Shown in pieces: positions 50,456-58,818 of a stretch of DNA of 64,000 bases. A model generated the notes under the pieces. The model was not told the origin of the DNA and ran no database searches. It saw nothing but the letters and a program-made list of their open reading frames with translations. Source of the stretch: Hymenobacter siberiensis (lineage in GTDB: Bacteria; Bacteroidota; Bacteroidia; Cytophagales; Hymenobacteraceae); assembly GCF_018967845.1 (NCBI RefSeq), contig NZ_JAHLZZ010000001.1, positions 4,340,001-4,404,000 of the forward strand, written 5' to 3'. Numbering within the stretch: position 1 is the stretch's first letter; every line of letters begins with the position of its first letter. The position numbers and the translations under genes were made by a program.

Positions 50456-51535
50456 ATGAATATCCTCGACAAATACATCATTAAGAAATTTCTCGCCGCG
50501 TTTTTCTTCTCGGTGGTAATTCTCGTGACGGTGATTTGCGTGATTGATTTCACGGAGAAAAACGACGACTTTATTCAGCATAATCTGCCGATGTCGAAAA
50601 TTATTTTCGGCTATTATATTTATCTGTTTCCCTATTTCGCCAACCTGCTGTCGCCGATTACCATTTTTATTGCCGTCGTGTTTGTGACGGCGCAACTGGC
50701 GGCGCGGACGGAAATTGTGGCTATTCTGGCCAGTGGCGTGAGCTTCCGGCGGCTGATGCTGCCCTACGCCATGGGTGGTGCGGTGGTGGGACTGCTGATA
50801 TTCGGGTTGATTGGCTGGGTGCTGCCCATCGGCAATAAGTCGCGGGTGGCGTTTGAGCGGGCGTACATCAAACTGCCCTACCGGTTTCAGGGGCGTAACG
50901 TGCACATCAAAATCGGGCCGCGCAGCTACGTGTACATGGAGAGCTACGACAACCTGAGCAACATCGGCTTCCATTTTGCGCTCGAAACCGTGGACAGTAC
51001 CATCCTTAAGCGCCGCCTCACGGCCGATGCCATCAACTGGGATTCGACTAAGCAGGTCTGGCACCTCTCGCCGCAGCTGGTACGCACCTTCAGAGGCGCG
51101 CAGGACGAAACCCTGCAAACCGTGCCCGCCCGCGACACCACCCTGAACCTCTTTCCGAAGGACTTTGCCAGCACCTACAAGCTGGCCGAAACCCTGACCC
51201 TGCCGGAGCTGAACGCCTACATTAAAACTAAAATAGAGCGCGGGGCCGACGACACCCAGCTCTACCTGAGCGAGAAATACGAGCGGTACGCATACCCGTT
51301 TTCCATCGTTATTCTGACCCTGATTGGGGTGACGCTCAGCGCCCGCAAGTCGCGGGCCGGGGTTGGTGGGCAAATTGCGCTGGGGTTCGTGCTGGCCTTC
51401 GTGTTCATCATTTTCGTGATGCTGAGCCGCAACTTGGCGCAGGTGGGCAGCATGTCGCCACTGGTGGCGGCGTGGGTGCCCAGCACCGTATTCTCGGTAA
51501 TCGGGCTGGCGCTGTACCGGTTTGTGCCGAAATAA
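50456..51535 (+). CDS. LptF/LptG family permease
   Basis: A 359-residue inner-membrane protein with the six-helix LptF/G layout: three N-terminal helices (KYIIKKFLAAFFFSVVILVT onward), a jelly-roll-like periplasmic domain (about 130-260) and three C-terminal helices. The coupling-helix segment ARTEIVAILASGVSFRRLML is the family signature. It should help extract lipopolysaccharide for transport by LptB. Bacteroidota genomes usually have two such genes; which of F or G this is cannot be told here. Confidence 0.92.
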   Translation: MNILDKYIIKKFLAAFFFSVVILVTVICVIDFTEKNDDFIQHNLPMSKIIFGYYIYLFPYFANLLSPITIFIAVVFVTAQLAARTEIVAILASGVSFRRLMLPYAMGGAVVGLLIFGLIGWVLPIGNKSRVAFERAYIKLPYRFQGRNVHIKIGPRSYVYMESYDNLSNIGFHFALETVDSTILKRRLTADAINWDSTKQVWHLSPQLVRTFRGAQDETLQTVPARDTTLNLFPKDFASTYKLAETLTLPELNAYIKTKIERGADDTQLYLSEKYERYAYPFSIVILTLIGVTLSARKSRAGVGGQIALGFVLAFVFIIFVMLSRNLAQVGSMSPLVAAWVPSTVFSVIGLALYRFVPK

Positions 51536-51539
51536 TTTT

Positions 51540-51655
51540 ATCAATGTGCAGAATGTGGAGATGTGAAAATGTGTGGCCGATAGCTAGGGGAGAAAGTGCG
51601 GCACACCGGCACACGCCTGCCTTTTAATTTTCACATCTTCCCATTTCTCATATTC
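51540..51655. repeat. Octanucleotide-like array and inverted partner
   Basis: Units of ATGTGNNN with 8-9 nt spacing run from 51544 to about 51575. A less regular CACAT/CCAT array in the opposite sense (about 51628-51655) ends just before the GTG start of the next gene. Confidence 0.5.
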
Positions 51656-51661
51656 AACTAC

Positions 51662-52609
51662 GTGCTCCGCGACTACCTCAAGCTTCATTTCATTGTGCTC
51701 CTGTGGGGCTTCACGGCCATATTAGGCAAGCTGCTGACGGTGCCACCGGTGGAGCTGGTGTTCTGGCGCACGCTGCTGGCGGCGGCCGGTCTGACGGTAC
51801 TGCTGGCAGGGCGGCGGCAGGCCTGGCGCGTATCGGCGGGGCAGGCGGTGCGGTTGCTGGCGGTGGGCGCGCTGGTAGCGGCGCACTGGATTACCTTCTT
51901 TCTGGCGGCGCGGCTGTCGTCCGTTAGCGTGTGCCTGGCGGGGCTGGCCACGCTGGCGCTCTGGACCTCGCTGCTGGAGCCGCTGCTGCTGTGGCGGCGG
52001 GTGCGCGGCTACGAGGTGGGGCTAGGCTTGATTACCATGGTGGGGCTGTACCTGGTGAGCCAGGCCGAACTCGACCAGCTGCTGGGCTTGGGCGTAGCGG
52101 TGCTCTCGGCGGGCCTGTCGGCGCTGTTCAGCGTGCTGAACTCGAAGCTGATTAAGACGCATCCGCCGCTACGACTCACCTTTTACGAGATGGCGGGGGC
52201 TTGTTTGAGCATCGTGCTGTTCTTCCCTATTTACAGCCATTATTTCACGCAGGGACGGGGCTTGCAGCTGGCGTGGCACGGCTACGACTGGCTCTGGCTG
52301 GGCCTGCTGGCGGGCGTGTGCACAGTATATGCCTTCTCCACATCGGTAGAATTGATGAAGCGAATTTCGCCTTTTGCGGTGAATCTGACCATTAATCTGG
52401 AGCCGGTATATGGCATTTCGATGGCAGCGGCCATTTATTGGCTGCACACCAAAGGACTGCTGCACGCGCCGCAGTTCAACGGCGAGCGCATGAGTACGGG
52501 CTTCTACATTGGCACCCTGCTCATCGTGCTCAGCGTGCTGATTCACCCATTGGTGGCGCGCCTGATGAAGGACAAGCAGCCGGACCTGGAGCCAGCCATG
52601 CCGGTTTGA
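51662..52609 (+). CDS. EamA/DMT superfamily transporter
   Basis: A protein of about 315 residues with ten predicted helices in two EamA repeats: LHFIVLLWGFTAILGKLL and FWRTLLAAAGLTVLL in the first, LSAGLSALFSVLNSKLIK in the second. The substrate is unknown; many family members export amino acids or other metabolites. GTG 51662 is chosen because conserved sequence starts at LRDYLKLHF and an array occupies the bases upstream. The stop codon overlaps a heptamer array. Confidence 0.82.
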   Translation: MLRDYLKLHFIVLLWGFTAILGKLLTVPPVELVFWRTLLAAAGLTVLLAGRRQAWRVSAGQAVRLLAVGALVAAHWITFFLAARLSSVSVCLAGLATLALWTSLLEPLLLWRRVRGYEVGLGLITMVGLYLVSQAELDQLLGLGVAVLSAGLSALFSVLNSKLIKTHPPLRLTFYEMAGACLSIVLFFPIYSHYFTQGRGLQLAWHGYDWLWLGLLAGVCTVYAFSTSVELMKRISPFAVNLTINLEPVYGISMAAAIYWLHTKGLLHAPQFNGERMSTGFYIGTLLIVLSVLIHPLVARLMKDKQPDLEPAMPV

Positions 52610-52684
52610 GTTGAGAGTTGAGGGTTAGTAGTGAAGAGTTAGGAGTCAGTCGACTCTTCACTCCTAACTCTCAACTCTTCACAA
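52608..52684. repeat. Eleven-unit heptanucleotide array bridging two convergent genes
   Basis: Eleven 7-nt units in a row. The first half is GAGTTGA-like and the second half is its rough complement (CTAACTC, TCAACTC), so the whole array is palindromic. It overlaps both the EamA stop codon and the ispE stop codon. Confidence 0.85.
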
Positions 52685-53500
52685 TAAGCCCTGCCACACT
52701 GCGTACGCTGTCGGCCACGTCATGGCCACTGGCTCCCCGCTTTCCCACAAGCCATACACGGCCGAGCCAGAGCCCGACAGGCTCGCGTAAGTAGCGCCGG
52801 CGTTGTACAACTGCTGCTTAATCTCGGCCAGCACCGGGTGGCTGGGCGTGAGGGCCGTTTCGAAGTCGTTGCTTACGGTGGCGCGCCAGGTGCTCATGGG
52901 TTGCGCCAGCGCCTCGCGCAACGAGTGCTGCGGCGGCTGCGGGCTGATGCAGGCATACGCCTCGGCGGTACTGATGTGGAGGTTGGGATACACCACCACG
53001 CAGGCCATACCAGTCAGGCGCAGGCTGATTTCTTCGAATACGTCGCCTTTTTCTACGGCCAGCACCGGCTTGTTTTGGATGAAGAAGGCGCAGTCAGAGC
53101 CCAGGCGGCGGGCGTAGCCTTCCAGGGTTTCCGCCGAAAGATTGAGACGGAACAGGTCGTTGGCAGCCCGCAGGGCGAAGGCGGCATCGGCCGAGCCCCC
53201 GCCCAGGCCCGCCCCGATGGGCACTATTTTATGCAGGTACAGCTGCGCCGGCGGCAGCTCGGGAAAATCGGCCTGCAACAGCTCGTAGGCCCGCACGCAG
53301 AGATTGGTGGCCGGGTCGCCGGGAATGGGGCGGCCGGTGAGGGTGAGGCTAGTAGGATGGCCGGGGGCGGCGGGCAGCATCTCAAAAGCATCGGTCCAGG
53401 GCAGGGGTACGAAGACTGATTCGAGGGTGTGGAACCCATCGGGCCGGCGCTGGGTAACGTAGAGGCCGAGGTTGAGCTTGGCGTTGGGGAAGACGAGCAT
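52679..53500 (-). CDS. ispE: 4-diphosphocytidyl-2-C-methyl-D-erythritol kinase
   Basis: A 273-residue GHMP kinase of the non-mevalonate isoprenoid pathway. The start FPNAKLNLGLYVTQRRPDGF, the ATP site PIGAGLGGGSADAAFAL and the C-terminal ASLSGSGSAVYGLW are all characteristic. The last residues (WQGLL) overlap a heptamer array. It is a single gene. Confidence 0.96.
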   Translation of the reverse strand: MLVFPNAKLNLGLYVTQRRPDGFHTLESVFVPLPWTDAFEMLPAAPGHPTSLTLTGRPIPGDPATNLCVRAYELLQADFPELPPAQLYLHKIVPIGAGLGGGSADAAFALRAANDLFRLNLSAETLEGYARRLGSDCAFFIQNKPVLAVEKGDVFEEISLRLTGMACVVVYPNLHISTAEAYACISPQPPQHSLREALAQPMSTWRATVSNDFETALTPSHPVLAEIKQQLYNAGATYASLSGSGSAVYGLWESGEPVAMTWPTAYAVWQGLL

Positions 53501-53532
53501 GGGTGCTACGCTTAATTAGGAATGAGGAAACA

Positions 53533-53573
53533 AAAGAACGTCATGCAGAGCGCAGCGAAGCATGACGTTCTTT
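53533..53573. repeat. Collapsed CGTCATGC inverted repeat
   Basis: AAAGAACGTCATGC and GCATGACGTTCTTT (14-nt perfect arms) close a 13-nt loop AGAGCGCAGCGAA, which is one side of the usual long stem. It lies just upstream of the sugar transferase gene. Confidence 0.85.
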
Positions 53574-53595
53574 GCCTGCTCGTTTAATTAACTCA

Positions 53596-54237
53596 GTGTC
53601 CACCCCTGCTTCCCTTTACGCCCGCCACGGCAAGCGCCTGCTCGACCTCGCGCTGGCCGGGCCGCTGCTGCTGCTCGCGCTGCCGCTGCTGGCGGGTGCG
53701 GCGGCGCTGGCGGCCGGCCAGAACCGGGGCCGCTGGCTGTTTCGGCAGCTGCGGCCGGGCTGGCACGGGCGGCTTTTCACGCTCTACAAGCTGCAAACCA
53801 TGACCGACGCCCGCGACGCTGCCGGCCAGCCGCTGCCCGATGTCGCGCGCCTGCCCCCGCTGGGCCGCTGGCTGCGCGCTACCTCCCTCGATGAATTGCC
53901 CCAGCTCTGGAACATTGTGCGCGGCGATTTGAGTCTGGTAGGCCCGCGCCCGCTGCTGCCCGAGTACCTGCCGCTGTACTCGCCGGCGCAGGCCCGCCGC
54001 CACGCCGTGCGCCCCGGCCTTACTGGTTGGGCGCAGGTAAACGGCCGCAATGCCATCAGCTGGGAGGAAAAATTCGTGTTTGATGTCTGGTACGTCGACC
54101 ACCTTTCGCTGCGGGTCGACCTGCTTATTCTGTGGCGCACCGCCGGGCGGGTGCTGGGCGCGCGCGGCATCAATACGCCCGGGCAGGCCACTACTACGGC
54201 CTTTCGGGGCAGTCCGCCACCACCGCCTTCTTCGTAA
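53596..54237 (+). CDS. Bacterial sugar (phosphoglycosyl) transferase, PglC-like
   Basis: A protein of about 213 residues that should move a phospho-sugar from a UDP-sugar to undecaprenyl phosphate. A membrane re-entrant or hydrophobic N-terminus (RLLDLALAGPLLLLALPLL) leads to LFTLYKLQTMTD. The catalytic block is RATSLDELPQLWNIVRGDLS (Asp-Glu), with LVGPRPLLPEY and RPGLTGWAQVNGRN following. GTG 53596 is preferred because the upstream TTG start lies inside a repeat. It is the first gene of a three-enzyme cassette that resembles pglC-pglD-pglE. Confidence 0.9.
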   Translation: MSTPASLYARHGKRLLDLALAGPLLLLALPLLAGAAALAAGQNRGRWLFRQLRPGWHGRLFTLYKLQTMTDARDAAGQPLPDVARLPPLGRWLRATSLDELPQLWNIVRGDLSLVGPRPLLPEYLPLYSPAQARRHAVRPGLTGWAQVNGRNAISWEEKFVFDVWYVDHLSLRVDLLILWRTAGRVLGARGINTPGQATTTAFRGSPPPPPSS

Positions 54238-54383
54238 ATTATCATCTATTGCTACGCAGTGCTTTCTGCGGCGTCTGTTTTTGTGGCTGGTTGCTCGTTT
54301 AATGCTGTTGAGCCGTTTTTTAGCACGAGAAACCAGTTGAAACATCTGACTCAGGAGCTACTTGCGTAACATCAGTTATTGTC

Positions 54384-55067
54384 ATGACACAACTCTTCTT
54401 TTCTGATTACGAGGTAGCGGAGGAGCTGCCGCCGCTCGTCATATTCGGGGCGGGCGGCCTGGGGCGCGAGGTTCTGCTGCTACTCCGGCAGCTCAACGAG
54501 GCGCAGCCGAGCTGGCAGGTGCGCGGCTTCTACGACGACCACGCCCCTACCACGCCCACCGTGGGCGGCCTCCCCTACCTCGGCACCAGCGCCGACCTCA
54601 ACGCCACCGCCGAGCCGCTGGCCGTGGCCGTGGCCGTGGGCAGTTCGGCCAGCCGGGCGGCCGTGATGGCACGGCTTACGTCGGAGCAGCTCAGCTTTCC
54701 GAGCATTGTGCATCCGGCCGTGGCGCTGGGGCCGATGCAGCGCATTGCGCTGGGCGCGGGCTGCATCATTCAGCAGGGCTGCCTCCTGACCTGTGATATT
54801 ACGCTGGGCCGGTTCGTGCTACTCAACCTGGGCTGCACGGTGGGGCACGATGCCACGCTGGCCGATTTCTGCTCCCTGATGCCGCACGCCAACGTGAGCG
54901 GCGCGGCCCGGCTAGAGCAGGGCGTGTACCTTGGCACGAATGCCACCGTTATCCAGGGCGTACAAATCGGCGAAAACACCATCCTCGGAGCCGGCGCGGT
55001 GGCCGTGCGCGATTTGCCGGCGAATGTGACGGCGGTAGGCGTACCGGCGAAGCCAGTTAAGAGTTAA
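54384..55067 (+). CDS. PglD/NeuD-type acetyltransferase
   Basis: A 227-residue protein. The N-terminal Rossmann-like part (LVIFGAGGLGREVLLLLRQL) binds the UDP-sugar. The left-handed beta-helix (about 95-220) holds hexapeptide repeats, with the active-site region LNLGCTVGHDATLADFCSLM (His) and LGTNATVIQGVQIGENTILG. It would N-acetylate the UDP-4-amino-sugar made by the downstream aminotransferase. The gene is 146 bp after the sugar transferase. Confidence 0.9.
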   Translation: MTQLFFSDYEVAEELPPLVIFGAGGLGREVLLLLRQLNEAQPSWQVRGFYDDHAPTTPTVGGLPYLGTSADLNATAEPLAVAVAVGSSASRAAVMARLTSEQLSFPSIVHPAVALGPMQRIALGAGCIIQQGCLLTCDITLGRFVLLNLGCTVGHDATLADFCSLMPHANVSGAARLEQGVYLGTNATVIQGVQIGENTILGAGAVAVRDLPANVTAVGVPAKPVKS

Positions 55068-55076
55068 GGGTTATGG
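55056..55076. repeat. Short heptanucleotide array between two genes
   Basis: Three GTTANGN units (GTTAAGA, GTTAAGG, GTTATGG) hold both the acetyltransferase stop codon and the next ATG. Confidence 0.6.
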
Positions 55077-55429
55077 AATTGGAAGGAACGGTATTGCATA
55101 AGAGCTTTGTGTTTGCAAAACGCATTGCAAAGCTCTATAAGCACTTATTGGCGCAGGGACAACCCCGAGCTTTGGCCGACCAGCTGCTTCGTAGCGGCAC
55201 TTCAATATGCGCTAATATGGAGGAGGCGACAGGCGGCTTTTCCCGCCGCGACTTTGCCGCTAAATGCGGCATCGCCTACAAAGAAGCCCGCGAAACCCAT
55301 TATTGGCTGCGCCTGCTCAGCGAAACCGAATGCCTGGATTTTCGCCTGGCCGAATCATTATTGACTGATGCCGAAGAGTTACGCCGCATGCTGAGCGCCA
55401 TCGTTTGCTCCACCCGCGAAAACTCCTAA
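55073..55429 (+). CDS. Four-helix-bundle protein (S23 / IVS-like)
   Basis: A 118-residue protein with the family pattern: FVFAKRIAKLYKHL, LADQLLRSGTSICANMEEAT and KCGIAYKEARETHYWLRLLS. These small proteins were first seen in intervening sequences of 23S rRNA and are scattered in Bacteroidota genomes; their role is unknown. Here the gene is inserted between the PglD-like and PglE-like genes, with heptamer arrays on both sides, which suggests it arrived as a unit. Confidence 0.9.
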   Translation: MELEGTVLHKSFVFAKRIAKLYKHLLAQGQPRALADQLLRSGTSICANMEEATGGFSRRDFAAKCGIAYKEARETHYWLRLLSETECLDFRLAESLLTDAEELRRMLSAIVCSTRENS

Positions 55430-55453
55430 CTCTTAACTGATAACTGATAATGC
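55426..55453. repeat. Heptanucleotide array spanning a stop and a start codon
   Basis: Four units (CTAACTC, TTAACTG, ATAACTG, ATAATGC). The four-helix-bundle stop codon and the aminotransferase ATG (55450) both fall inside. Confidence 0.7.
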
Positions 55454-56610
55454 GCAGCCAGGATTACGACCGTCTCTACCTCTCCCCTCCCCACCTCGGC
55501 CGACACGAAATGAACTACGTGCACAAGGCCATTGAGGACAATTGGGTGGCTCCGGCCGGACCAAATATCACGGGCTTCGAGGCCGACATTTGCGCGGCGG
55601 TGGGCGTGCCATATGCAGTAGCGCTGAACTCGGGCACGGCGGCCATTCACTTGGGGCTGATTTTGTTGGGCGTAGAGCCGGGCGATGAGGTGCTGTGTCC
55701 TTCCTTCACCTTCGTAGCCACAGCCAACCCCATTGTGTACCTCGGGGCCACGCCGGTGTTTGTGGACAGCGAGGCCGAAACCTGGAACATCTGCCCCGAG
55801 CGCCTGCGCGAGGCCATCGTGGACCGCATCGCCAAGGGCCGCAAGCCCAAAGCCCTAATCCTGGTACACCTCTACGGAATGCCCGCCAGGTTGCCCGAAA
55901 TCCTGGCCCTGGCAACAGAATTCGACATTCCCATCCTCGAAGACGCGGCCGAAGCCCTAGGCTCGGAGTGGGAGCAGCAGCCGCTGGGCAGCTTTGGACG
56001 GGTGGGCGTGTTCTCCTTCAATGGCAACAAGATTCTGACCACCAGCGGCGGCGGCGCGCTCGTGACCCACGACAAGGCCCTGGCCGACAAAGCCCGCTTC
56101 CTGGCCACCCAGGCCAAAGACGACGCCCCCTACTACCAGCACTCCGAAACCGGCTACAACTACCGCCTGAGCAACATCCTGGCCGGCATCGGGCGGGGCC
56201 AGATGGAGCTGCTGCCCGAGCGCGTGAAGCGCCGCCGCCAGATTTTCGACTGGTACCGCGAGCACCTCGCCGCCGTGCCCGGCCTCACGGTGGCGCTGGC
56301 CCCGGAGCCGGCCGGCAGCCGCGCCAACCGCTGGCTCACCACCATCCTCGTGGCCTCGCCCGACCCGGAAAACCACGCCCCCGCCCCTACGCCCGAGGCC
56401 GTGCGGCTGCACCTCGAAACCCGCAACATCGAGAGCCGGCCGCTGTGGAAGCCGCTGCACCTGCAGCCCCTGTTTGCCGCCGCCCCCATGTACGGCGGCG
56501 CGGTGTGCGAAGACCTATTTGCCCGGGGCCTGTGCCTGCCCAGCGGCACCGCGATGGGCGACGGCGAGCTGCGCCGCGTGAAAGAGGCCCTGACGGTGGC
56601 GCTGGGCTAA
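55450..56610 (+). CDS. DegT/DnrJ/EryC1/StrS (PglE-like) aminotransferase
   Basis: A 386-residue PLP enzyme. ALNSGTAAIHLGLILLGVEP, CPSFTFVATANPIVYLGATP, ILEDAAEALGSEW (Asp165) and FSFNGNKILTTSGGG (PLP-binding Lys194) are the family blocks. With the PglC- and PglD-like genes upstream it would aminate a UDP-4-keto-6-deoxy-sugar on the way to a bacillosamine-like lipid-linked sugar. The matching UDP-GlcNAc dehydratase (PglF-like) is not in the window. Confidence 0.92.
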   Translation: MRSQDYDRLYLSPPHLGRHEMNYVHKAIEDNWVAPAGPNITGFEADICAAVGVPYAVALNSGTAAIHLGLILLGVEPGDEVLCPSFTFVATANPIVYLGATPVFVDSEAETWNICPERLREAIVDRIAKGRKPKALILVHLYGMPARLPEILALATEFDIPILEDAAEALGSEWEQQPLGSFGRVGVFSFNGNKILTTSGGGALVTHDKALADKARFLATQAKDDAPYYQHSETGYNYRLSNILAGIGRGQMELLPERVKRRRQIFDWYREHLAAVPGLTVALAPEPAGSRANRWLTTILVASPDPENHAPAPTPEAVRLHLETRNIESRPLWKPLHLQPLFAAAPMYGGAVCEDLFARGLCLPSGTAMGDGELRRVKEALTVALG

Positions 56611-56661
56611 CGCCAGCCCGACCGGTAGTCGTTGTTTAGCGGAACGTACTTGCTATGAATG

Positions 56662-56715
56662 GCAGCAGTATAGCGCCATGGGCGACGGCGAGTTGCACCG
56701 CGTGACAGAGGCCAC
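56662..56715 (+). repeat. Degenerate copy of the aminotransferase 3' end
   Basis: ATGGGCGACGGCGAG at 56678-56692 and the next 21 nt repeat 56554-56589 of the aminotransferase with three mismatches. The offset is 124 bp. It looks like the remains of a partial duplication or of a lost second copy. Confidence 0.7.
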
Positions 56716-56837
56716 GCGTGAGACAGCTCGAGTCAGAGCCATGCAACATTTGATGCGAAAGTCTTGCGGAATTGGCCCGCTTCTACACCGTGGCCCGGAC
56801 TTTGCCGTTAAAGGATAACCTCACTTCTTTATTTCCC

Positions 56838-57431
56838 ATGAAAAACCCCTGTCTTCTCGCGCTGTTGTTGCTGGCCTCGCCTTTTGCCGCCCTCGCCCAG
56901 ACTAAATCCACCACAACGACGACGACCAAACCCAGCTCGACCACCACCACCACCGCCCCGGCCGGCACCCAGCAGCAAATCGAAGTAACCGAAGACCTGG
57001 ACCCCGAAACCGGCAAGGTTATTCGCCGCACCACGCGTACCATCAATGTGCCGGTGGGCACCACCACCAGCCCTGCTTCCACCGCCGGCAGCAGCAGCAG
57101 CAGCACGATGGATGCCCCCGCCACGGCCGCCACCGATGCCCAGGTGTCCACCTTTCTGCGCAAGAAAACCACCGTTTCCACGCTCACCACCACCGGCCTG
57201 CTCGCGGCCTACGACCTGTTCACCGAGCGCGTGCGCAACGACCGCCAGAATTGGAAACCCGCCGACTGGGCCACCGCCACCAACATCATGAGCAGCCTCA
57301 ACGACCGGTACCAGCAGCTGCGCGGCAGCTTTTCGCTCGATGATAAGCTGACCATCCGTTCACAGCAGGGCGAGTTTCAGGCCCTGCGCACCGCCAAGCA
57401 AATTTCCACCCAGGTATCGGACAAGCTGTAG
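56838..57431 (+). CDS. Hypothetical exported Thr/Ser-rich protein
   Basis: A 197-residue protein with a clear signal peptide (LLALLLLASPFAALAQ). A low-complexity Thr/Ser stretch (KSTTTTTTKPSSTTTTTAPA) and a DLDPETGKVIRRTTRTI segment follow, then a second Ser run. The C-terminal 90 residues or so are helical (YDLFTERVRNDRQNWKPADW, NDRYQQLRGSF). I know no family for it. ATG 56838 gives the signal peptide directly at the N-terminus. Confidence 0.65.
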   Translation: MKNPCLLALLLLASPFAALAQTKSTTTTTTKPSSTTTTTAPAGTQQQIEVTEDLDPETGKVIRRTTRTINVPVGTTTSPASTAGSSSSSTMDAPATAATDAQVSTFLRKKTTVSTLTTTGLLAAYDLFTERVRNDRQNWKPADWATATNIMSSLNDRYQQLRGSFSLDDKLTIRSQQGEFQALRTAKQISTQVSDKL

Positions 57432-57564
57432 CTTCTCAACCAGGAAAACAGCTAAAGGAGCTTCATTTGGTATGATGAAGATAGCCTCCAGCCGCGAATA
57501 ATCAGCCGCAAATCGTTGCTAAATCAGCGCGCTGCCTCGAATTTTCGCATTCACCCAAGCGCCC

Positions 57565-58695
57565 CTAGTCCAGCGCGTGGGCCAAATCGGCCAGTAGCTC
57601 CTCCACCGGTTCAATGCCTACACTCAGCCGCACCAGCCCCACGGTGATGCCCAATTCGGCCCGCTGCGCATCGGTCAGGGCGCGGTGCGAGGTATAGAGC
57701 GGGTGCGAGCACGACGAATCGACCCCCGCCAGCGAGGGCGCAAACGGAAACCGCTGGCTGCGCTGCATGAAGCGGTTAACCATGGCCGCATCATCCGGCA
57801 GCCGGAACGAGAGCATGCCACCGAAGCGCCCTGCGCCCTGCAATGTGGCCAGCGCGTGCTGCGGGTGTCCGGGCAAGCCCGGATAATACACGGCCTGCAC
57901 GGCCGGATGCTCGTTCAGAAACTCGGCTACTACCAGCGCGTTTTCGCTGTGGGCGGCCACGCGCAGGCGCATGGTTTTCATACCGCGCACGGCCAGCCAG
58001 CTTTCCATAGGGCTCAGCGTGAGGCCGAACACGATGCCAATCTGGCGCAGGCGGGCCACATCTTCCAGGGTGCGGGCCACCACGGCCCCGGCCGTCACGT
58101 CGGAGTGGCCGGCCAGGTATTTGGTCACGCTGTGCAGCACGAGGTCGGCCCCGTAGGCCAGCGGCCGGGTGAGCACGGGCGTCGAAAACGTGTTATCGAC
58201 CACCAGTTTCAGGCCGTGGCGGTGGCATTCGTCGGCGGCGGCGCGCAGGTCTACCACGCGCAGCAGCGGGTTGCTCATCGTTTCACAAAGCAGCAGCCGG
58301 GAAGTGGGCTGCACGTAGGCCGCCAGGTTGTACAGGCTATCAAACGGCACGTACGTCACCGCAATGCCCAGCCGCGCCAGCTCCAGGTTCAGCAGCGCCG
58401 CCGAGCCGCCGTAGATATCGGCCGCGCACAGCACGTGGTCGCCGGCCTGGCAGTAGGTTAGCAGCGCCGCGAAAATGGCTGCCATGCCCGAGCCCGTGGC
58501 TACCGCGCCCGCGCCACCTTCCCAGTGGGCCACGGCGGTGGCCAGCTCATCGGAGTTGGGGTTGCCGTTGCGCGAGTACAGGTAGCGGCTGCCCGGCTCG
58601 TCGAAGTATTGCTGCACCGCGTCAAGGTCTTCAAACTTGAAAACCGACGTTTGGTAGATGGGCGTGATTTTAGGCTGAATATTGGGTTGGTCCAT
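57565..58695 (-). CDS. Cys/Met metabolism PLP enzyme (cystathionine synthase/lyase type)
   Basis: A 376-residue fold-type I PLP enzyme. SRYLYSRNGNPNSDELATAV, GSGMAAIFAALL, VVDNTFSTPVL and the PLP lysine LHSVTKYLAGHSDV (Lys192) are all present, as is the C-terminal SVGIEPVEELLADL. It could be cystathionine gamma-synthase, gamma-lyase or methionine gamma-lyase; residues that separate them cannot be judged safely by eye. ATG 58695 (MDQPNIQPK) is preferred to an upstream extension. Confidence 0.88.
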   Translation of the reverse strand: MDQPNIQPKITPIYQTSVFKFEDLDAVQQYFDEPGSRYLYSRNGNPNSDELATAVAHWEGGAGAVATGSGMAAIFAALLTYCQAGDHVLCAADIYGGSAALLNLELARLGIAVTYVPFDSLYNLAAYVQPTSRLLLCETMSNPLLRVVDLRAAADECHRHGLKLVVDNTFSTPVLTRPLAYGADLVLHSVTKYLAGHSDVTAGAVVARTLEDVARLRQIGIVFGLTLSPMESWLAVRGMKTMRLRVAAHSENALVVAEFLNEHPAVQAVYYPGLPGHPQHALATLQGAGRFGGMLSFRLPDDAAMVNRFMQRSQRFPFAPSLAGVDSSCSHPLYTSHRALTDAQRAELGITVGLVRLSVGIEPVEELLADLAHALD

Positions 58696-58818
58696 GAGCG
58701 CGAAAGCGGAGCGTGAGGCGCAAAGGTCGGCACGCGGCCGGCTTCGACGGGTATGCAACGGGCCGAAAAACTATTATTCCTCCGCCGGGGAAAATTCCGG
58801 GAAAAGCGTCGTACGATT

